Shown one piece after another: positions 1 to 12,074 of a stretch of DNA of 64,000 nt. Numbering within the stretch: position 1 is the stretch's first letter; each line of letters starts with the position of its first letter. A program made the position numbers and the translations under genes. The notes below the pieces were generated by a model. The model was not told the origin of the DNA, ran no database searches, and saw only the letters and a list, made by a program, of their open reading frames with translations. Source of the stretch: Phlebopus portentosus (Eukaryota; Basidiomycota; Agaricomycetes; Boletales; Boletinellaceae); NCBI GenBank assembly GCA_037892935.1, contig JAYXKI010000004.1:1860001-1924000 (forward strand). The letters are read 5' to 3'.

Positions 1-2604
1 CGACTTCATGAGCAAGATTGACACATCAGAGTAACCCTTTGCGCCCGCTCTGAGAATGACTCGAAGTGCAGAGAAAGACGTATCTCATGAGGTCAGAGAG
101 AAAAATAATCACCGGCTCGAACCAGTCGAAGCATTTTAGACATGCTTTACTCGCCAAAGTAACCTTTAAACCTGAACTGGATGGGAGTACAAAACTGCCT
201 ACCTGGCTTTCAGCGCCATCCACCGAACTTTACCAAGTTATCGAAGTTCGGCTGGGCACTCTAGGATCGCAGCCCGGTATTCGAGGCCATCTCCGTGCGC
301 AAAGATCGGCTAGCCCGATGGTTTTGATTTCTAGGATTCTACGCAAAATATCATATAGTCAGATTCGTCGTCCTAGCTCTAGAGTTATGCAATCATACTC
401 ACTGATGTCATTGTCCACTCTTAATGTCTATAAACGCATACCGAGCGCTGTGGTTAGTATGTTCTGCAGAGGCACATCACTACTGATTCTCGCCACCCGG
501 TTGGGTTAGATGATCCGAACAGAAAGACGCGTGGGTACGATATTGTCATTAGTCGTCGGACACGGTGATTTGGAAGCTGAACCTCGTCGATCCCATTCCG
601 TTCGGAGTTTCAATCCGATATGGCTTGCGCGTACACCTTCGAACCTGGCCTCTATCGGCATCAGCTTAATGCATGTGCATTAAGAACATTCCTGTGCCCT
701 TCTATAAGGAATGCAATTCTTTTTGGTGGTTAGAGCTTGGACGTTGAAGATAGTGAAAAGGAATCAGAAGCTGATCAAGCAATAATAAATCGTGGGAGAT
801 TGCCTTTTACACCACACACCACAGAGTGGCGTATATTCCTTTGCCTTTGTACAAAGGATCGCAAGACCTACATCCATCACGAACCTCTCGGATTGGCTCC
901 AGCATCGATATCATTCGTCCTCGTCCTCGATAGCCCTAACCTTGTCGAACGGTAAGTTGCTCTGCCCCCTCTTCAAGCCACAAGCATTCAACATCCACAT
1001 CCTGCCAATCATATAGTGTTAGGGCGAAAATGGAGAGAACTAAAAGGTCTAAGCACTTCAGGTGCAAGCCTCTCTCAACTTTGCGATGCTCCCAGTTCTG
1101 CTCTTGTCAGCATTGCGACTACTAGCCCCGGACCAGCTCCGGTAACCGGTCAGGTTCAAAATGTGACTAAATGACCGCGAAAGCCTCGGCGGATGTTTGC
1201 TTGCTGGGGGCAAGTCGCGGTCTTATAGCATAGCTAAAGCGTCAGACACACTACTGGACGCGACTTCGACCTGGCTTCTTGGGTACTACACCATCCCAAG
1301 GCGCTCCCCAAACACTCAACCCGCAGCTGGAAGACTATGTATGCCCCCGATGCTGACAGTACTCAAACTATAGTGCACACCTCGACAACTCCCCCTCACG
1401 ACTTCTGTACCAGCATCTTCGACTGTTCTCTCAAAAACAGCGACTCGTCGCGTGCCACCCCTGACACCAGACAGAAGCTAAGCGGCCAGGAAAGAAATGC
1501 GTCCCTTTGTTGCGACAGCATCCGCTCGTAAGCAGAGCAGCGAATACCGCAGATGAAGCGGATCGTTTATTGGAGGAGGCTCTCGGACGCGGAGAACACT
1601 GACACTGGAACACGAAAATACCAGATGAGTAGATGCCAGCCAGAATATAAGTGTAGCTCTAGTAAACCGAAAGCCGAAACCGAAAAAAGGGACGTCTCCA
1701 ACAAGAAAGAGATGAGCCCCGTCGGTCTCAATCGACGACACCCCACAACTTGAAGTCGAATCCACCGACTCATCTCTGTATCCAACACCTACTTGCAGTC
1801 TTAGCGAGTGCGAATGAGGATCGCATCCGTATTCAGCTTCAACTTCCAAGTCGAGTCGACCCTCCTCGTGTGTTCTGATCATAGAACACGACATGCCCCC
1901 CTGCCCGCACATCCGAGGAGCGCAGTCGTGGTCAGGCCAGAAAGAACACTCCTCCTGAGATTTCGAGCAGCGTGATGGAAACAGAGAAAACTGCGATGAC
2001 GACCCAGAGTCCGGTCCCGGCTTTGTCGATAATGAGGTTCTGGTTAAATTCGCCCGCAGAAAGCAGACCACCTCCTGCGCCATGCGCAAAGTGCAAGAGA
2101 GAAAGACCTCGAAAGCATCCTCTACCGCCCCCCGTTCCAACACTGGAACAGTTACCGAAGAACGCTGCTACTGTAGTGGTGGCCGCACAGAGTAAGAAAG
2201 GCGCTTTTCAAAGCGTCGCTTCTTCCATTTTAAATAGTTCCCAGATGACAAATCCTTCACGCCTCTAACGATCCATTTCGCTTATTGTCTTCCTCTTTCG
2301 GAGTCATGGTCCGCAGCATTGCCACGACCACGCTTTCTGATATCTATATTAATGTCATCTTTTCACTTAGCATCTCGTACAACATCGCAAGGTTTACGCA
2401 CAAAAGCATTGTACACTTCACAATATCCCCGTATTAATATTCTTCTATTCGCCTATGATGTATAACATCACATTAGACTCTCTGTATACGTCGTATCTGT
2501 AGATATAGCGGAAGCAATATCTGACATAAACTTGAGCAATTACAGCAAGAGTAGGTGATTGTAAAAGAACAGAGTCAACGTACATACATGTACAGATACG
2601 AATC
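1..2604. other. No confident gene; possible decayed coding stretch
   Basis: I see no recognisable protein here. On the plus strand between about 1,650 and 2,200 one frame reads like low-complexity coding sequence rich in Ser, Thr and Pro, but it is cut by three TGA codons without convincing introns, so it may be a relic or chance. The open frames at 66-509 (plus) and 1,478-2,143 (minus) have no family features. The last ~300 bases are AT-rich and look like the 3' flank of the minus-strand gene that follows. Confidence 0.4.
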
Positions 2605-4413
2605 CTAGTCCTGAATACCTCCCCGTCTCCGCGCGCTCTTGACAGCTTCACGATGTCTCCGCTTCCAATCACGCGTCAGCTCGACCTTCCGCGACTCCCA
2701 GCGCGCCTGTATCTCTTCGTCAGTCTCAGTGCGGAAGAATTCTATTTTCCCCGAAAAAATGTCTCGAGGATCTCCGGGCTTTAAGTCCAGCAAAGAGTTC
2801 GGAAGAAGGGAGTGGGGGAAGAAGAAAGGACGTTTGGGATCAAATTCAACCGTAGGCTGGCGAGAGAGCGAACTAGGTGCGCTCATGGTTGGCCGTAAGA
2901 CATCAGAATCGGACGGTGGTTGCACTGGCGGTGGTGGCACGGAGATGAATGGAAGCTCTTCTTCTAACTCGAGGTCGAGACTATCGAGTATTGAAAAGCC
3001 AGCTACAAGAAGAGCGTTCAGAGCTGGGAGAAGTAAAACTTGTAGATGGAAGTGAGCTTACCATCTTCAGGTCTGGGAGCAAACATGTCTTTGAGTTTCG
3101 TTGTTTGAACCGACGCTATCGTCTCGGATCGAATCACTTCATCTACAGTTCCTCTGGAGTTTCGGGGACTGGCAGTCTTCTCGGTAACAGTAGTTGCCTC
3201 TCCGTGCTCCCTCGGCTCGCTCATAGATTCGACTCGCATTGAACGCGGAACATATTCGATCTTGTCACCCCCAGCATTGGTTTCTTCGGCTGCCATCGAA
3301 GTTCCAGACTGTTGGACGTCAATGTCCAGATCGCTAAGACTCTCGACACCACCCCAGTCATCATTATCGCCAGATTTGCTTCTTGCTGTACCAGAACCGA
3401 AGAGAGAGTCAAGTAAAGCGAGAGAGCGGGACTTCTCTTCAGCAAGGTCTATTCCAATTTCAGGCTGCTGCTCGACGTGATGAGGCTCGTCAGCAATGAT
3501 GCCAGCGTCGAAATCGACTGGAAGTGATGACGAAGCCGGCCGAGCCGAAAGGGACGGAGAAAGACGATGTGTGCGATTGGAAACTACCACCTTGGGATGC
3601 TGCTCGAGTGCCAGTTTACTTTCGTGCGCATTCTCGCTCGAGCTCCTATCAGGTAGAATGATTCCGCTTCCACTGTCTAGCATTATTCCTCTCATGTATG
3701 TGCTTCCCCACTCCTCCGGATCGATCCTTCTTCTCCTCGCTCGTAGGAGTGTTTTATTCTTGGCTTTCCTTCTTTTCACTTTAACCAACTGATTTTGCGC
3801 AGCAGAATAAAGTGGGTCTGGAAGTGGACGAATGGGACGCATGCGCATAGGGCGAACCAGTCGGCCCAGAGGCGTAATACGCCAACCAGGTCGGGGTGAC
3901 GTCGGAGAAACAAGAGACATATCGGCAGCGTGCACGCCTTGTACGCCGCGTGCGAGACGCCGCCGCTTGGTTGATCGACTGACAGAGTCATTCGTACTTT
4001 CATTCTCCCGTTTGATTCTGTAGAGTTGAAGACGTGAGCCAAATATTGGAGACGAAACAATGGGCAGAAGAAGCTCACCGTTCGCGGAAATCGGGTTTTG
4101 CCTCACCAATTCGTAACTTGGCACCTTTCCATGTCGTTCCGCTCAGGAGATTCAGACCTTTCAATAAAATATCAGATCAAGGCAAAGAGATTGAAGCCCG
4201 ACGATGCACACATTTCGCAAGCTGCGACCTAGTTGCTTCGATTGTCACGTAGGCGTATGGTGTAGGTTGACCAAGCGCATCGAGCTTACCGAGACCATCG
4301 AGGGCCTTGACAATGCCGAAGGAAGAAAAGCGAGATGTAAGGTCGGCAGCAGTTATTTGAGGGGTCAAGCCAGATATATGTAGCCGTTTTGATATCACCT
4401 CTGAGCCGCTCAT
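2605..4413 (-). CDS. NOL8-like nucleolar RNA-binding protein (one RRM)
   Basis: Four exons can be joined: 4212-4413, 4079-4157, 3062-4017 and 2605-3002, with introns of 54-61 nt and all phases agreeing. The first ~95 residues form an RNA-recognition motif: a beta-1 strand reading RLHISGL (RNP2-like), then a glycine/phenylalanine turn and YAYVTIEA (RNP1 region), continuing into LNLLSGTTWKGAKLRI. The middle is Arg/Lys-rich (RRKAKNKTLLRARRRRIDPEEWG), which suits nucleolar targeting; the rest is Ser/Asp/Glu-rich and probably disordered. The C-terminus holds a PKRPFFFPHSLL-type segment and ends in RRRGGIQD. RRM position plus this tail resembles NOL8, a protein of ribosome biogenesis; that assignment is by resemblance only. 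It is divergent from the GCV1 gene, 166 bp away. Confidence 0.8.
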
Positions 4414-4579
4414 GGTCGGGGATAAAAAGAGCGCATTGAAGAAAGAAAAAAGAGTCTAGGGCCGGCGTTCGCAGCACGTGCATCATTGATCCGTCGCGGA
4501 CTGCCGAAAAAAGACGCGTTCAGCGCGGTGTAGACCGACATATTACATAGTCGCCTCTTGCACATCGACCACGACCAAG
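4414..4579. promoter_or_regulatory. Shared intergenic promoter region of NOL8-like and GCV1 genes
   Basis: Only 166 bases separate the two divergent start codons, so both promoters must lie here or overlap the genes. I see no clear TATA box, which is usual for housekeeping genes; this is inference from layout. Confidence 0.5.
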
Positions 4580-6004
4580 ATGTTGACGTTGCTGGGGGCA
4601 CGTCGTTTGTCCGGGATTAGTGTATGGCGTTCATCTCACGTTCGCGGCTTCAAATCTTCCGTACGGGCCGCACAAGAGCAGCTCCGGAAGACAAATTTGT
4701 ATGACTTCCACGTCGAAAATGACGCAAAAATGGTCCCGTTTGCGGGATATTCAATGCCTTTATCGTACGGGAGTGTCGGAACAGGTGAGAATCAAAATTG
4801 ACTTGCATTTTATTTGGACATCCAGATAGTATAAGGAATACAGAACTAACTTGACTCAGTTGCCAGCCATCACCATGTGCGAAATTCTGCCGGCCTCTTT
4901 GACGTAGGACACATGCTCCAATCCAAGTGAGCACACACATTCTGAGATACTTCTATCGCTTATATATTGCGTTCAGTTTCCTCGGCGGGTCAGCAACAGA
5001 ATTTCTCGAATGGCTGACACCGTCGTCCTTAAGTGCACTTTCACCTTACTCATCCACTCTTTCCGTGCTTCTTAACCAAAAAGGAGGCATTATTGATGAT
5101 ACAGTCATTACGAAACATGCATCAGATGCATTTTATGTCGTAACTAACGCTGGTAGACGAGATCGGGACCTAGCGTGGTTCAAGGAACGACTAGACGAGT
5201 GGAATTCCGGACCAATCGCAAAAGAAAAGGGAATTGTCCAGCACGAGATTCTTGAAAATTGGGGGTTAGTCGCTCTGCAAGGTCCAGAGGCGGCTTCACT
5301 GTTACAAGGGCTTACAGCATACGACTTACGCGGGTTGACGTTCGGCCGTTCGGCGTTTGTGCCGCTTGAAGGGTTCAACGTGCATGTTGCCCGCGGAGGC
5401 TACACGGGTGAAGATGGCTTTGAAATCTCTATCCCACCCTCGCAAACACTGGAGTTAACGAAGCTCCTCTACCGACCCCCTGTACAGCTCGCAGGGCTTG
5501 GAGCACGAGATAGTCTAAGGTTGGAGGCAGGTCTGTGTTTATACGGGCATGACTTGGACGAGGAAACAACCCCGATTGAGGCGGGACTGACTTGGGTTGT
5601 CGGAAAGGAACGGAGGGAGAAGGGCGGTTTTATTGGCGCTGACGCCGTGCAGAAACATATCAAGGAAGGACCGCCGAGACGACGAGTTGGTCTTATCGTC
5701 GAGGGTGCTCCTGCACGAGGTACGAACACCATTCGATTCGTTACTTTATCGCACAGGTATTGATCCATTCAACAATGCAGAGGGTGCACCAATAAGCACC
5801 CCAGATGGCGCTACCCGCCTCGGAACTGTTACCTCCGGTATTCCATCACCATCTCTAGGGAAGAACATCGCAATGGGCTATGTTGCGTCAGGCCACCACA
5901 AAAAGGGCACTGAGCTGGCTGCGGAGGTACGCGGGAAGCTAAGGAAAGCGATTGTCACACCGATGCCGTTCCTCCCTACGCGGTATTACAGAGGCGAGAG
6001 CTGA
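4580..6004 (+). CDS. GCV1: Aminomethyltransferase, mitochondrial glycine cleavage T protein
   Basis: The T protein moves the one-carbon unit from the aminomethyl-lipoyl H protein to tetrahydrofolate and releases ammonia, in the mitochondrial matrix. Exons are 4580-4784, 4860-4926, 4977-5719 and 5757-6004, all in phase. The N-terminus is Arg/Ser-rich without acidic residues for ~25 positions ([19 protein letters not shown]), as in a mitochondrial presequence, followed by [21 protein letters not shown]. Family landmarks are the [10 protein letters not shown] segment, [22 protein letters not shown], the [15 protein letters not shown] block, [20 protein letters not shown], and the C-terminal [18 protein letters not shown]. 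Length (~420 aa) is normal and nothing is broken. It is divergent from the NOL8-like gene. Confidence 0.95.
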
Positions 6005-6424
6005 AGCAGATGAAGCGTCGAAGATGTCGGCATCGGGCTCATGCAAGTTAATGTCGTTTCTGACGAAACTGCTCACATCCCTTACTTACACATAACTAGT
6101 CGAACTCTAGGCGATCCAACTCGCTATCTACATATGGAAGTGCAATTATGCTCACATGCTTAAATGCCAAGCTTGTTGCGATACGATAGAGACCTTTCAC
6201 ATCGTACTGTGCACTTGTACGCATTCGCAAAGATGACTTTGGGACCAGAAGCACTGTAGCAATGACGAAAGCGAGATGAATACTAGACTACCTCGAACCA
6301 AAAAGAAATCTGATTAAAGCGGATGTATGGTGTCCATTGATGCCTTCCGCAGGGTACATCGTCATCACCGAGACCTAGACAAACATCAGATTCATGCTCA
6401 AAGTGGAAAAAGAATGGTCCTCAC
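6005..6424. other. Intergenic, nothing recognised
   Basis: Serves as 3' flank for two convergent genes (GCV1 and the first small beta-rich gene). I see no gene or repeat in it. Confidence 0.5.
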
Positions 6425-7009
6425 TTATAGTTTCTTCCATGCACCCCAGCCATCAACGTCGTGCATGTTCAACGTCGTCGAAGGGTTGATAGCTCCTGTG
6501 ATTGTAGGGCCGTTATCAAACTTCAGCTTGAAGCCTGAGTTTCCGATTGTACCATCAACACAATGTTCTCCCGCAAGGTCGTGCTTATGATCGTACTGCA
6601 GTATGGCGCTTTGAGACGTGAACGGTTGCAAACCTCGAGACATGGTTGCTCTGAATATCGTCAACCTTCCTTCAACAACGAAAGTCGCTATGACTTCTCT
6701 GACATCGTTCCTCACGAGCGTGCCCCAGGCTTCTTTATGATCGGAGGGTTTCTGAGGTTGTGAAGGCCTTCCTTGGTTCGTCAGTGCTCTTGTATCATCG
6801 ACATCGCCGGGTCCGCCTTCTCTGTGTCCGTCAGCGCTTGCATTCGATCCGTGGATGTTGTCCGTGCTTTCAACTCTGGAGGTTGCCGAGAATCTCGCGA
6901 TTCCAGGAAATCGAGAGATTTTGAAGAATCGTCCGGGTGTGCGAACGGATGTCGCGCCAAAGGTCCTAATGGCGAACATTGATGACGCCTGTAGATGTCG
7001 TATAAACAT
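6425..7009 (-). CDS. Small beta-rich family protein, copy P1 (long N-terminus)
   Basis: Single-exon frame of 194 aa. I do not recognise the family. Residues ~95-194 form the family core shared by five genes in this cluster: GTLVRND, an IATFVVEG strand, LQPFTSQ, a DG-T/S-IG turn, KFDNGPTITGAI and a C-terminal GxWK. The pattern of short alternating hydrophobic segments and Gly/Asn turns suggests a small beta-sandwich. Unlike the short members this copy has ~90 extra residues: the first ~45 hold many Arg, Ser and Phe and no acidic residue (MFAIRTFGATSVRTPGRFFK), which looks like a mitochondrial presequence, followed by a polar linker. Whether transcription begins at the first Met or at the second (residue 11) is not decidable by eye. 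Confidence 0.65.
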   Translation of the reverse strand: MFIRHLQASSMFAIRTFGATSVRTPGRFFKISRFPGIARFSATSRVESTDNIHGSNASADGHREGGPGDVDDTRALTNQGRPSQPQKPSDHKEAWGTLVRNDVREVIATFVVEGRLTIFRATMSRGLQPFTSQSAILQYDHKHDLAGEHCVDGTIGNSGFKLKFDNGPTITGAINPSTTLNMHDVDGWGAWKKL

Positions 7010-7612
7010 GGACTATGTGGAACTGGCGCAAAGCTTCTCGTCTTACTTGGTCAACGAGGGAATTATTTCATTGCATTTATCCTCTTTTCCAGCGCCTAAA
7101 TTTTCAGGCATTCCATTTCCTCCGACTCTTGTAGCCGCATTCTCATCTCGCGGAGCAACGTAAAGGGGTGGCTGAAACCGTCGGACACCGATAAACGTTC
7201 GTCTCTGCCCGTTCCCGCATTTCGCAAAAGGCGCTCGGAATGAGGCGCTGGAGCGAGTTTTAACCGTTGGTACATGTGGTGCTTTGGGACAGGGTCCGTC
7301 AAGGTGCTGCTACTAGTGCTTTTTGAACGCCACTAGGAATGAAACTTTTGATCAAATCACTTTCTTCAGGGTACAAGCACACCACTGGAGCACCATTTTC
7401 ATTCAAACAGTTGAATATGATTCTGATATTCTCCGACTCGAATGCAGTTCTTTCGCTTTTGTGACATCAGTATATTGGATCTACATTTGCATGGAGGTTA
7501 CGGAGTGCCGATCTACGTAACTGTGCATAGCTGTCTGTTACAACACAACCTTCATCACTCGCACCTATGAAGAGTAAGACGTATGCCTGGGATTCGAGAT
7601 AAGAAAGCTCAC
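7010..7612. other. Intergenic, nothing recognised
   Basis: Lies upstream of P1 and downstream of P2, both on the minus strand. Open frames present are short and show no family core. Confidence 0.4.
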
Positions 7613-8137
7613 CTAGAACGCTTTCCAATCTCCATTTCCGTGGATTTCGCATTCGTTTGAAGGCGTCGGATGATTGATACTGCCCGTAATATGGGGACCA
7701 TTGTCAAAGCACAAATCGAAGTCTAAAGTTCCGATGGTGCCATTGATTGTATGACTTCCTTTCAGGTCAGCTCTGTACTCGTATGTGAGCTTGGCTTTCT
7801 TTGACGTGAATGGTTGCAAGCCCCGGTTTACTCCCGCTCTGAAGATCATCAGGCTTCCTTCAACTACGAAAGTTGCTACAATTTCATCAAAGTTATTTCG
7901 AACGAGCGTTCCGCGGGCATGTTTCTTCTTGGGTGGTTTCTGTGGTTCCTCGGGCAACGGGAGATTGGGTTCGCCAGGTTCTGTCGGCACGTCTGGTTCT
8001 GGCAGCCCTCCTTGATCTGTCAATCCCTCTCGATCTGACGATGTATCTGATTCTGACGAATACGATGGTTCTGGCAGTGCTTCCGGTTCGGCTGACATTG
8101 GTTCTAGATCGGATTGTGAATGAGTATCATTTTTCAA
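7613..8137 (-). CDS. Small beta-rich family protein, copy P2 (acidic/Pro-rich N-terminus)
   Basis: Single-exon frame of 174 aa of the same unrecognised family. The core (residues ~75-174) keeps GTLVRNNFDEIVATFVVEG, the LQPFTS block, INGTIGT, CFDNGPHITGSIN and a final GDWKAF. The first ~75 residues are unrelated to P1: rich in Ser, Glu and Pro (repeated PEPS/PTEPGEPN-like turns) and ending in a Lys cluster PPKKKH. The contrast with P1 and with the short members shows that the core has gained different N-terminal extensions. No signal peptide or membrane segment is seen. Confidence 0.65.
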   Translation of the reverse strand: MKNDTHSQSDLEPMSAEPEALPEPSYSSESDTSSDREGLTDQGGLPEPDVPTEPGEPNLPLPEEPQKPPKKKHARGTLVRNNFDEIVATFVVEGSLMIFRAGVNRGLQPFTSKKAKLTYEYRADLKGSHTINGTIGTLDFDLCFDNGPHITGSINHPTPSNECEIHGNGDWKAF

Positions 8138-8495
8138 GTCATTTAATAACGAACACTAACGGATATCAAACTGGCTGACAGCTTATGGCGGTGCTAGGCT
8201 GGGGGGGCTTTTGATTTTGAGATGGATAGCGTGCCTTTATATCTGTATCCGGTGCGTTCTTCAACTGTCACAGGATCTCAAGATTGGACCCTTTTCTTGG
8301 AAACTCACTACCCATAAGAATGCGAATAGCATCTTTGTTTGCATGAACATGGGCATGCGAAGAATCTATCCACTCCACTAAGAAAAATCTCAGAAGAACT
8401 GATGTATGTCGGACAATGGTTCAGGCCGAAGGTCGAACCTCGCTCTTCAGTCTAAATAAATGCGCATGGTACTTGTGTCTCAAAATATAATTTCA
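8138..8495. other. Intergenic, nothing recognised
   Basis: Upstream flank of P2. It ends where the left arm of the P3/P5 inverted repeat begins. Confidence 0.4.
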
Positions 8496-8496
8496 G

Positions 8497-9195
8497 TCAA
8501 TCAAGCATATTTCAAACTATATCTCGACCGACACGATGAAACCACCGTATCGGCCTTTACATTCGGAAGTAACGACAGTATCTCAATATCCGATTCTCGA
8601 ACTCATTTGACCTTGTTCAATTTATCGCTTGTTCCTAAGCTAAGCTACAGTCAGTTCTATTTGCGAGGTGTGTTGATAGGAACGAAGACGTACACTTAGA
8701 GCGCAGCCCAAGTGCCATTGCCAGTGACGGACGTCTTGCTCGACAACGCAGGCTGATTGAGGTCGCCCGTGATAGACGGTCCGTTGTCGAAGCTGAACGA
8801 GAAGGTCGCTGTACCGATGCTGCCACTGATATTGTGCGCGCTCGACAGGTCGGACTTGTTGTCATACTTGAGGGTAGCGTCCTGCGAAGTGAATGGCTGG
8901 ACGCTCGGCGAGATCGTGCTGGTGAAGGACAACTGGGTACCCTCGACGACGAAGTACGCTATGACCTGGCCAGCAGAGCCTCTGGCGACAACTCCGGGGA
9001 CTGATTTCGACATTGTAACTGAGGAAGAAAATGTGAGGGTCTGGTACAAAAGTGTGAGCGGAGATAACTAACAATGTTTGGGGTGATTCGATATGAAGTT
9101 TACAGAGCTGGGTGGGTTGATGGTTCAAGTTGTCAAACTACTGTTGCTTTTATACTTTGCATAGACGCTCGATCTCTCAGGCGTTTCCTTTCCAC
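8497..9195. repeat. Left arm of ~700 bp inverted repeat (partner 12030-12727)
   Basis: Read on the minus strand this stretch matches 12,030-12,727 nearly base for base, including the whole P3/P5 gene, its TATA-containing promoter and its 3' flank. Similarity falls off abruptly at about 9,195 and 8,497. The two arms are separated by ~2.8 kb. The two proteins differ at one residue (Ala/Thr near position 13 of the core frame), so the duplication or a gene-conversion event is recent. Confidence 0.9.
8696..9013 (-). CDS. Small beta-rich family protein, copy P3 (minimal form)
   Basis: 105 aa from the MSKSVPG start; an upstream in-frame Met at 9,049 exists, but the stretch between reads like a 5'-UTR intron (pyrimidine-rich, ending TTCCTCAG just before the ATG), so I chose the inner start. 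This is the bare core of the family: GQVIAYFVVEG, a SPSVQPFTSQDATLKYDNKS block, ISGSIGTATFSFSFDNGPSI and a final GNGTWAAL. No cysteine, signal peptide or membrane helix. Function unknown. It is nearly identical to P5 in the opposite orientation. Confidence 0.75.
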   Translation of the reverse strand: MSKSVPGVVARGSAGQVIAYFVVEGTQLSFTSTISPSVQPFTSQDATLKYDNKSDLSSAHNISGSIGTATFSFSFDNGPSITGDLNQPALSSKTSVTGNGTWAAL

Positions 9196-9899
9196 CGAAT
9201 CTAGATAACGTATTGTTGGTACTGTAAAAGCTCATAATTAATTATGGAACCCTCTCGTATACAATGACCAATAGACGCCCGCCATGGTGCTTCCAGCGCA
9301 CCCGAACAAGACTCCAGCGAGAAGGCGCCCAGCGAGAACAAACCAATCTTCTGCCATTTACGTCCAAAGTCACTCATCAAGGGGTGACCAACCAGGGACA
9401 GAAATGAAGCTCCAATAGTTTTTCTTTCAGATTACGAAAAGGAGGAAGTAGAATGGGAGTTTACGTGTAACAAGTTGGTATCTCGCATCGCAAAATGTGA
9501 ATATGTAATCACGTTCGCAGCTCTATCATCAGACCTTGGAGACAAGGATCGTGGTACCAGGACAATGACTTATCCTTGCACCCTTCTCCGACCCACGTTA
9601 GAGGCATTGTTGGGGTCGGGTACATTTTATAAACTTGCGTTCGTTGCCTGATACTGAAAGCCAGCGAAACGGAATCTAAGCCGCTTGTTCCCAGTATCCT
9701 GCTGAACATAGTCGTTCAGTATGAAATACTAGGATCAGAACTATGCTTGAGAGTCAGGCGTTTATTGACATTAGTTCACTTATTTCAATCCAATCCTGTA
9801 AAAGTTATTCCTTCGGTCGCGACAAACAGACTACATAGGCTATTGTGTTTCATTTGGTTACTTCAGTCATCTCGACAGCACCGTGAACCTGTTCTGGAT
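9196..9899. other. Intergenic spacer inside the P3/P5 inverted repeat
   Basis: Nothing recognised. The open frames here are short and without family features. Confidence 0.4.
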
Positions 9900-10329
9900 T
9901 CAGTCCGGATTGCTTAATACATGGACCGAACATACTTTGATATCCTTCCAGATTCCAGAACCTGAAATGCCAATGAGTGGCATGAGCCCCGGCTGGTTAG
10001 CCATTCCTTCTATCACTGGCCCATTGTCGAAAACAACCGTGTATGTTAACTCGCCTATAGACCCCACGTAGGATCGCGTCGACGTGAGTTCGTCCATGCC
10101 ATTGTAGGTCAGCTTTCCGTAGATTGTCATAGGTTCTGCGCACACCAGTGAGTCTCGAGCTGACTTCTGCGTCGTTCAATTCACCTGTCGCAGAAGCCTC
10201 CCGGACATCCTTTGAATTGGTATGAGAAGTCCTCGATCCGACTTGGACGAAGACTTTGTTGATTTTGGCAAATGTTGCAACGATGTTATTTTCTGAGTCC
10301 CAGTCCAATGTGCCGTAAGTACTTGGCAT
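9900..10329 (-). CDS. Small beta-rich family protein, copy P4 (divergent, one intron)
   Basis: Two exons, 10185-10329 and 9900-10135, around a 49 nt intron with GT..AG ends; the join is in phase and gives 126 aa. Without the intron the two halves lie in different frames, which first looks like a frameshift. The protein keeps GTLDWDSENNIVATF at the start, YGKLTYNG, YVGSIGELTYTVVFDNGP and GSGIWKDI, so it is a distant member of the P family, with ~25 extra residues after the second strand and ~13 after the usual end. It lies between the arms of the P3/P5 inverted repeat. Function unknown. Confidence 0.6.
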
Positions 10330-12029
10330 TGTTAGCAACTCTAGGAAATGGAAAGCACGACATTATGACGATGAAATATGCGTGCATGGACCAAAAGAAG
10401 CCACCTCTATGTAATCCGATGCGGTCGGGGTCGCAACAAACGTATGCGGAGGGGAAAAGAGGCAGAAGAAATAATCTTCTCTCAAGCGCCCTAGTACTTT
10501 TGGACTGGAAATTGATGCACAATAATCTGGACAGCAGGAAGATGATTGGTTCCGGAGCTTGGGAGATAAGCATTGGTTTCAAGATAGAGACTCCGTGGCT
10601 TGCTTCGACGCAATCCGAAAATGGTCTAATTGCAAGCATGGAAGCTTTGCAGCACGTTCGTCGTATGTGCATCACCTGAGCTTCTGAAATCATTCACTGG
10701 GCGATTTTGAATTTATTGGAACGTCCTAGTGGTCGGAGAATTCCTGGAGCGACCTCTCCATTAGACGCCCAGTGCTTTGCTTTGTTGAGGGACGAAAGGG
10801 ACCATCACTGCACCGCTTCTGTCAAGCAATTACAATTGGGCCGAAGACAGAACTCAATCAGTGCTTCCCGCAGCAGCGGGGCGACTTAAGCGCCCGTACT
10901 ACTAAGACTCGGTCACGTGGTATTGTAACCTTAACGCGGAACTCAACTACTGGCTCGGATTCTGATAATTTTTCATAGAACCAGGACTAAACGTAGATTG
11001 TTTTCCTCACTACTTCTAGTCTTGTGCCGACCATAGCCTTATCAACGTACATACAAAATCACCAAGGTGTTTGTGCACCAGCTCTCAGATTCAATGACTC
11101 CTCAAAAAAAGTGCTCTTCTTCATTTCAAATGCATATAGAGGGCTACGTTCAGCGGGCGCTTACTGATCTAGGTGTTATACTTTCTCCGACGTATCTAAG
11201 TTTGAGATGTTCGAGGAGCGGGCTTGTCTTTTGTCCTTGATTCCATCTTGCGGGAAATACTCTCGGTAGTTCCATTCGCGTACCATGCCTTTCATAGCTA
11301 GATACATCCCGAAGCATGTGAAGAGTGGGATTGATGTGACTTAAGGACCACTAGCTCAGCTTCGGAGGCTGTTTTGCTGCTGGTCGGTTTGCTAGGCGCT
11401 AGAAGGGTCGATGCGAATGTCCTTGTCATTTGTACTTTCTATTGGAGGGCCACATGCATCTTTTTAGGAAGGGGAAATAGAGCAACAGAGAATCGATCAG
11501 TGCTTCCAGTGCTTCCTAGATTATTTTCTCCTTTAAAAATACTGTCGAGGAACGTCCATAGAGATATTAATCCGCGAAGCGGACTGAAGAGAATATGATT
11601 CTCCAAGTAGATTAAGGGACTAATATTTTTATTGAGCTTTTCCTGTGAACAGTATATCATTGGCCTTCGCCGGTCATATCGACATTATTATAAAGTATTT
11701 TCCGTCACAGAACGTTCATCAATAGTGAATCTACACATCTTAAAGATATACATACATTCAAATTTGGATAGTAGCACCAGAACTGAGGGAGATTCATAAG
11801 GAGAGGCAGATGGCCTAATGTTCCTTCCCTAAGTGAGTTCCGGCGAGCATTACTATTTTTCCGACTTTGTGCAACTCAAGCCTCTTCATTCTGGGGGTGT
11901 CACACACCTGCAAAATACCCTTGCTCGGAAGCGCTGGGACAATGATGGGCGTCTATCACATACAAAACCTTTCCCACTAATTCATCTCCAAGGTTTTCAA
12001 AAACAACAGTCCAACTCGTAGGCCCGGCA
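10330..12029. other. Long gene-poor stretch, nothing recognised
   Basis: About 1.7 kb between P4 and the right arm of the inverted repeat. Open frames occur on both strands (10,272-10,679 plus, 10,286-10,693 minus) but they overlap each other and have no domain features, so I leave them out. No transposon ends or tandem repeats seen. Confidence 0.4.
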
Positions 12030-12067
12030 GAAAGCAAACGCCTGAGAGATCGAGCGTCTATGCAAAG

Positions 12068-12074
12068 TATAAAA
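12068..12074 (+). promoter_or_regulatory. TATA box of P5
   Basis: TATAAAA lies ~135 bp before the chosen start codon of P5 and is kept in the mirror copy near 9,150. A probable 5'-UTR intron from about 12,149 to 12,203 separates it from the ATG. Confidence 0.55.

Noticed and set aside
66..509. 147-codon open frame at the left edge
   Set aside because: No domain features, overlaps another frame on the opposite strand, and lacks conserved composition; likely chance.
9997..10338. Frameshift in the P4 gene
   Set aside because: A 49 nt intron with normal borders joins the two frames in phase and restores the family pattern, so the gene is read as intact.
10272..10693. Overlapping 135-codon frames on both strands
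   Set aside because: Mirror-image frames of equal length without motifs; at most one could be real and nothing supports either.
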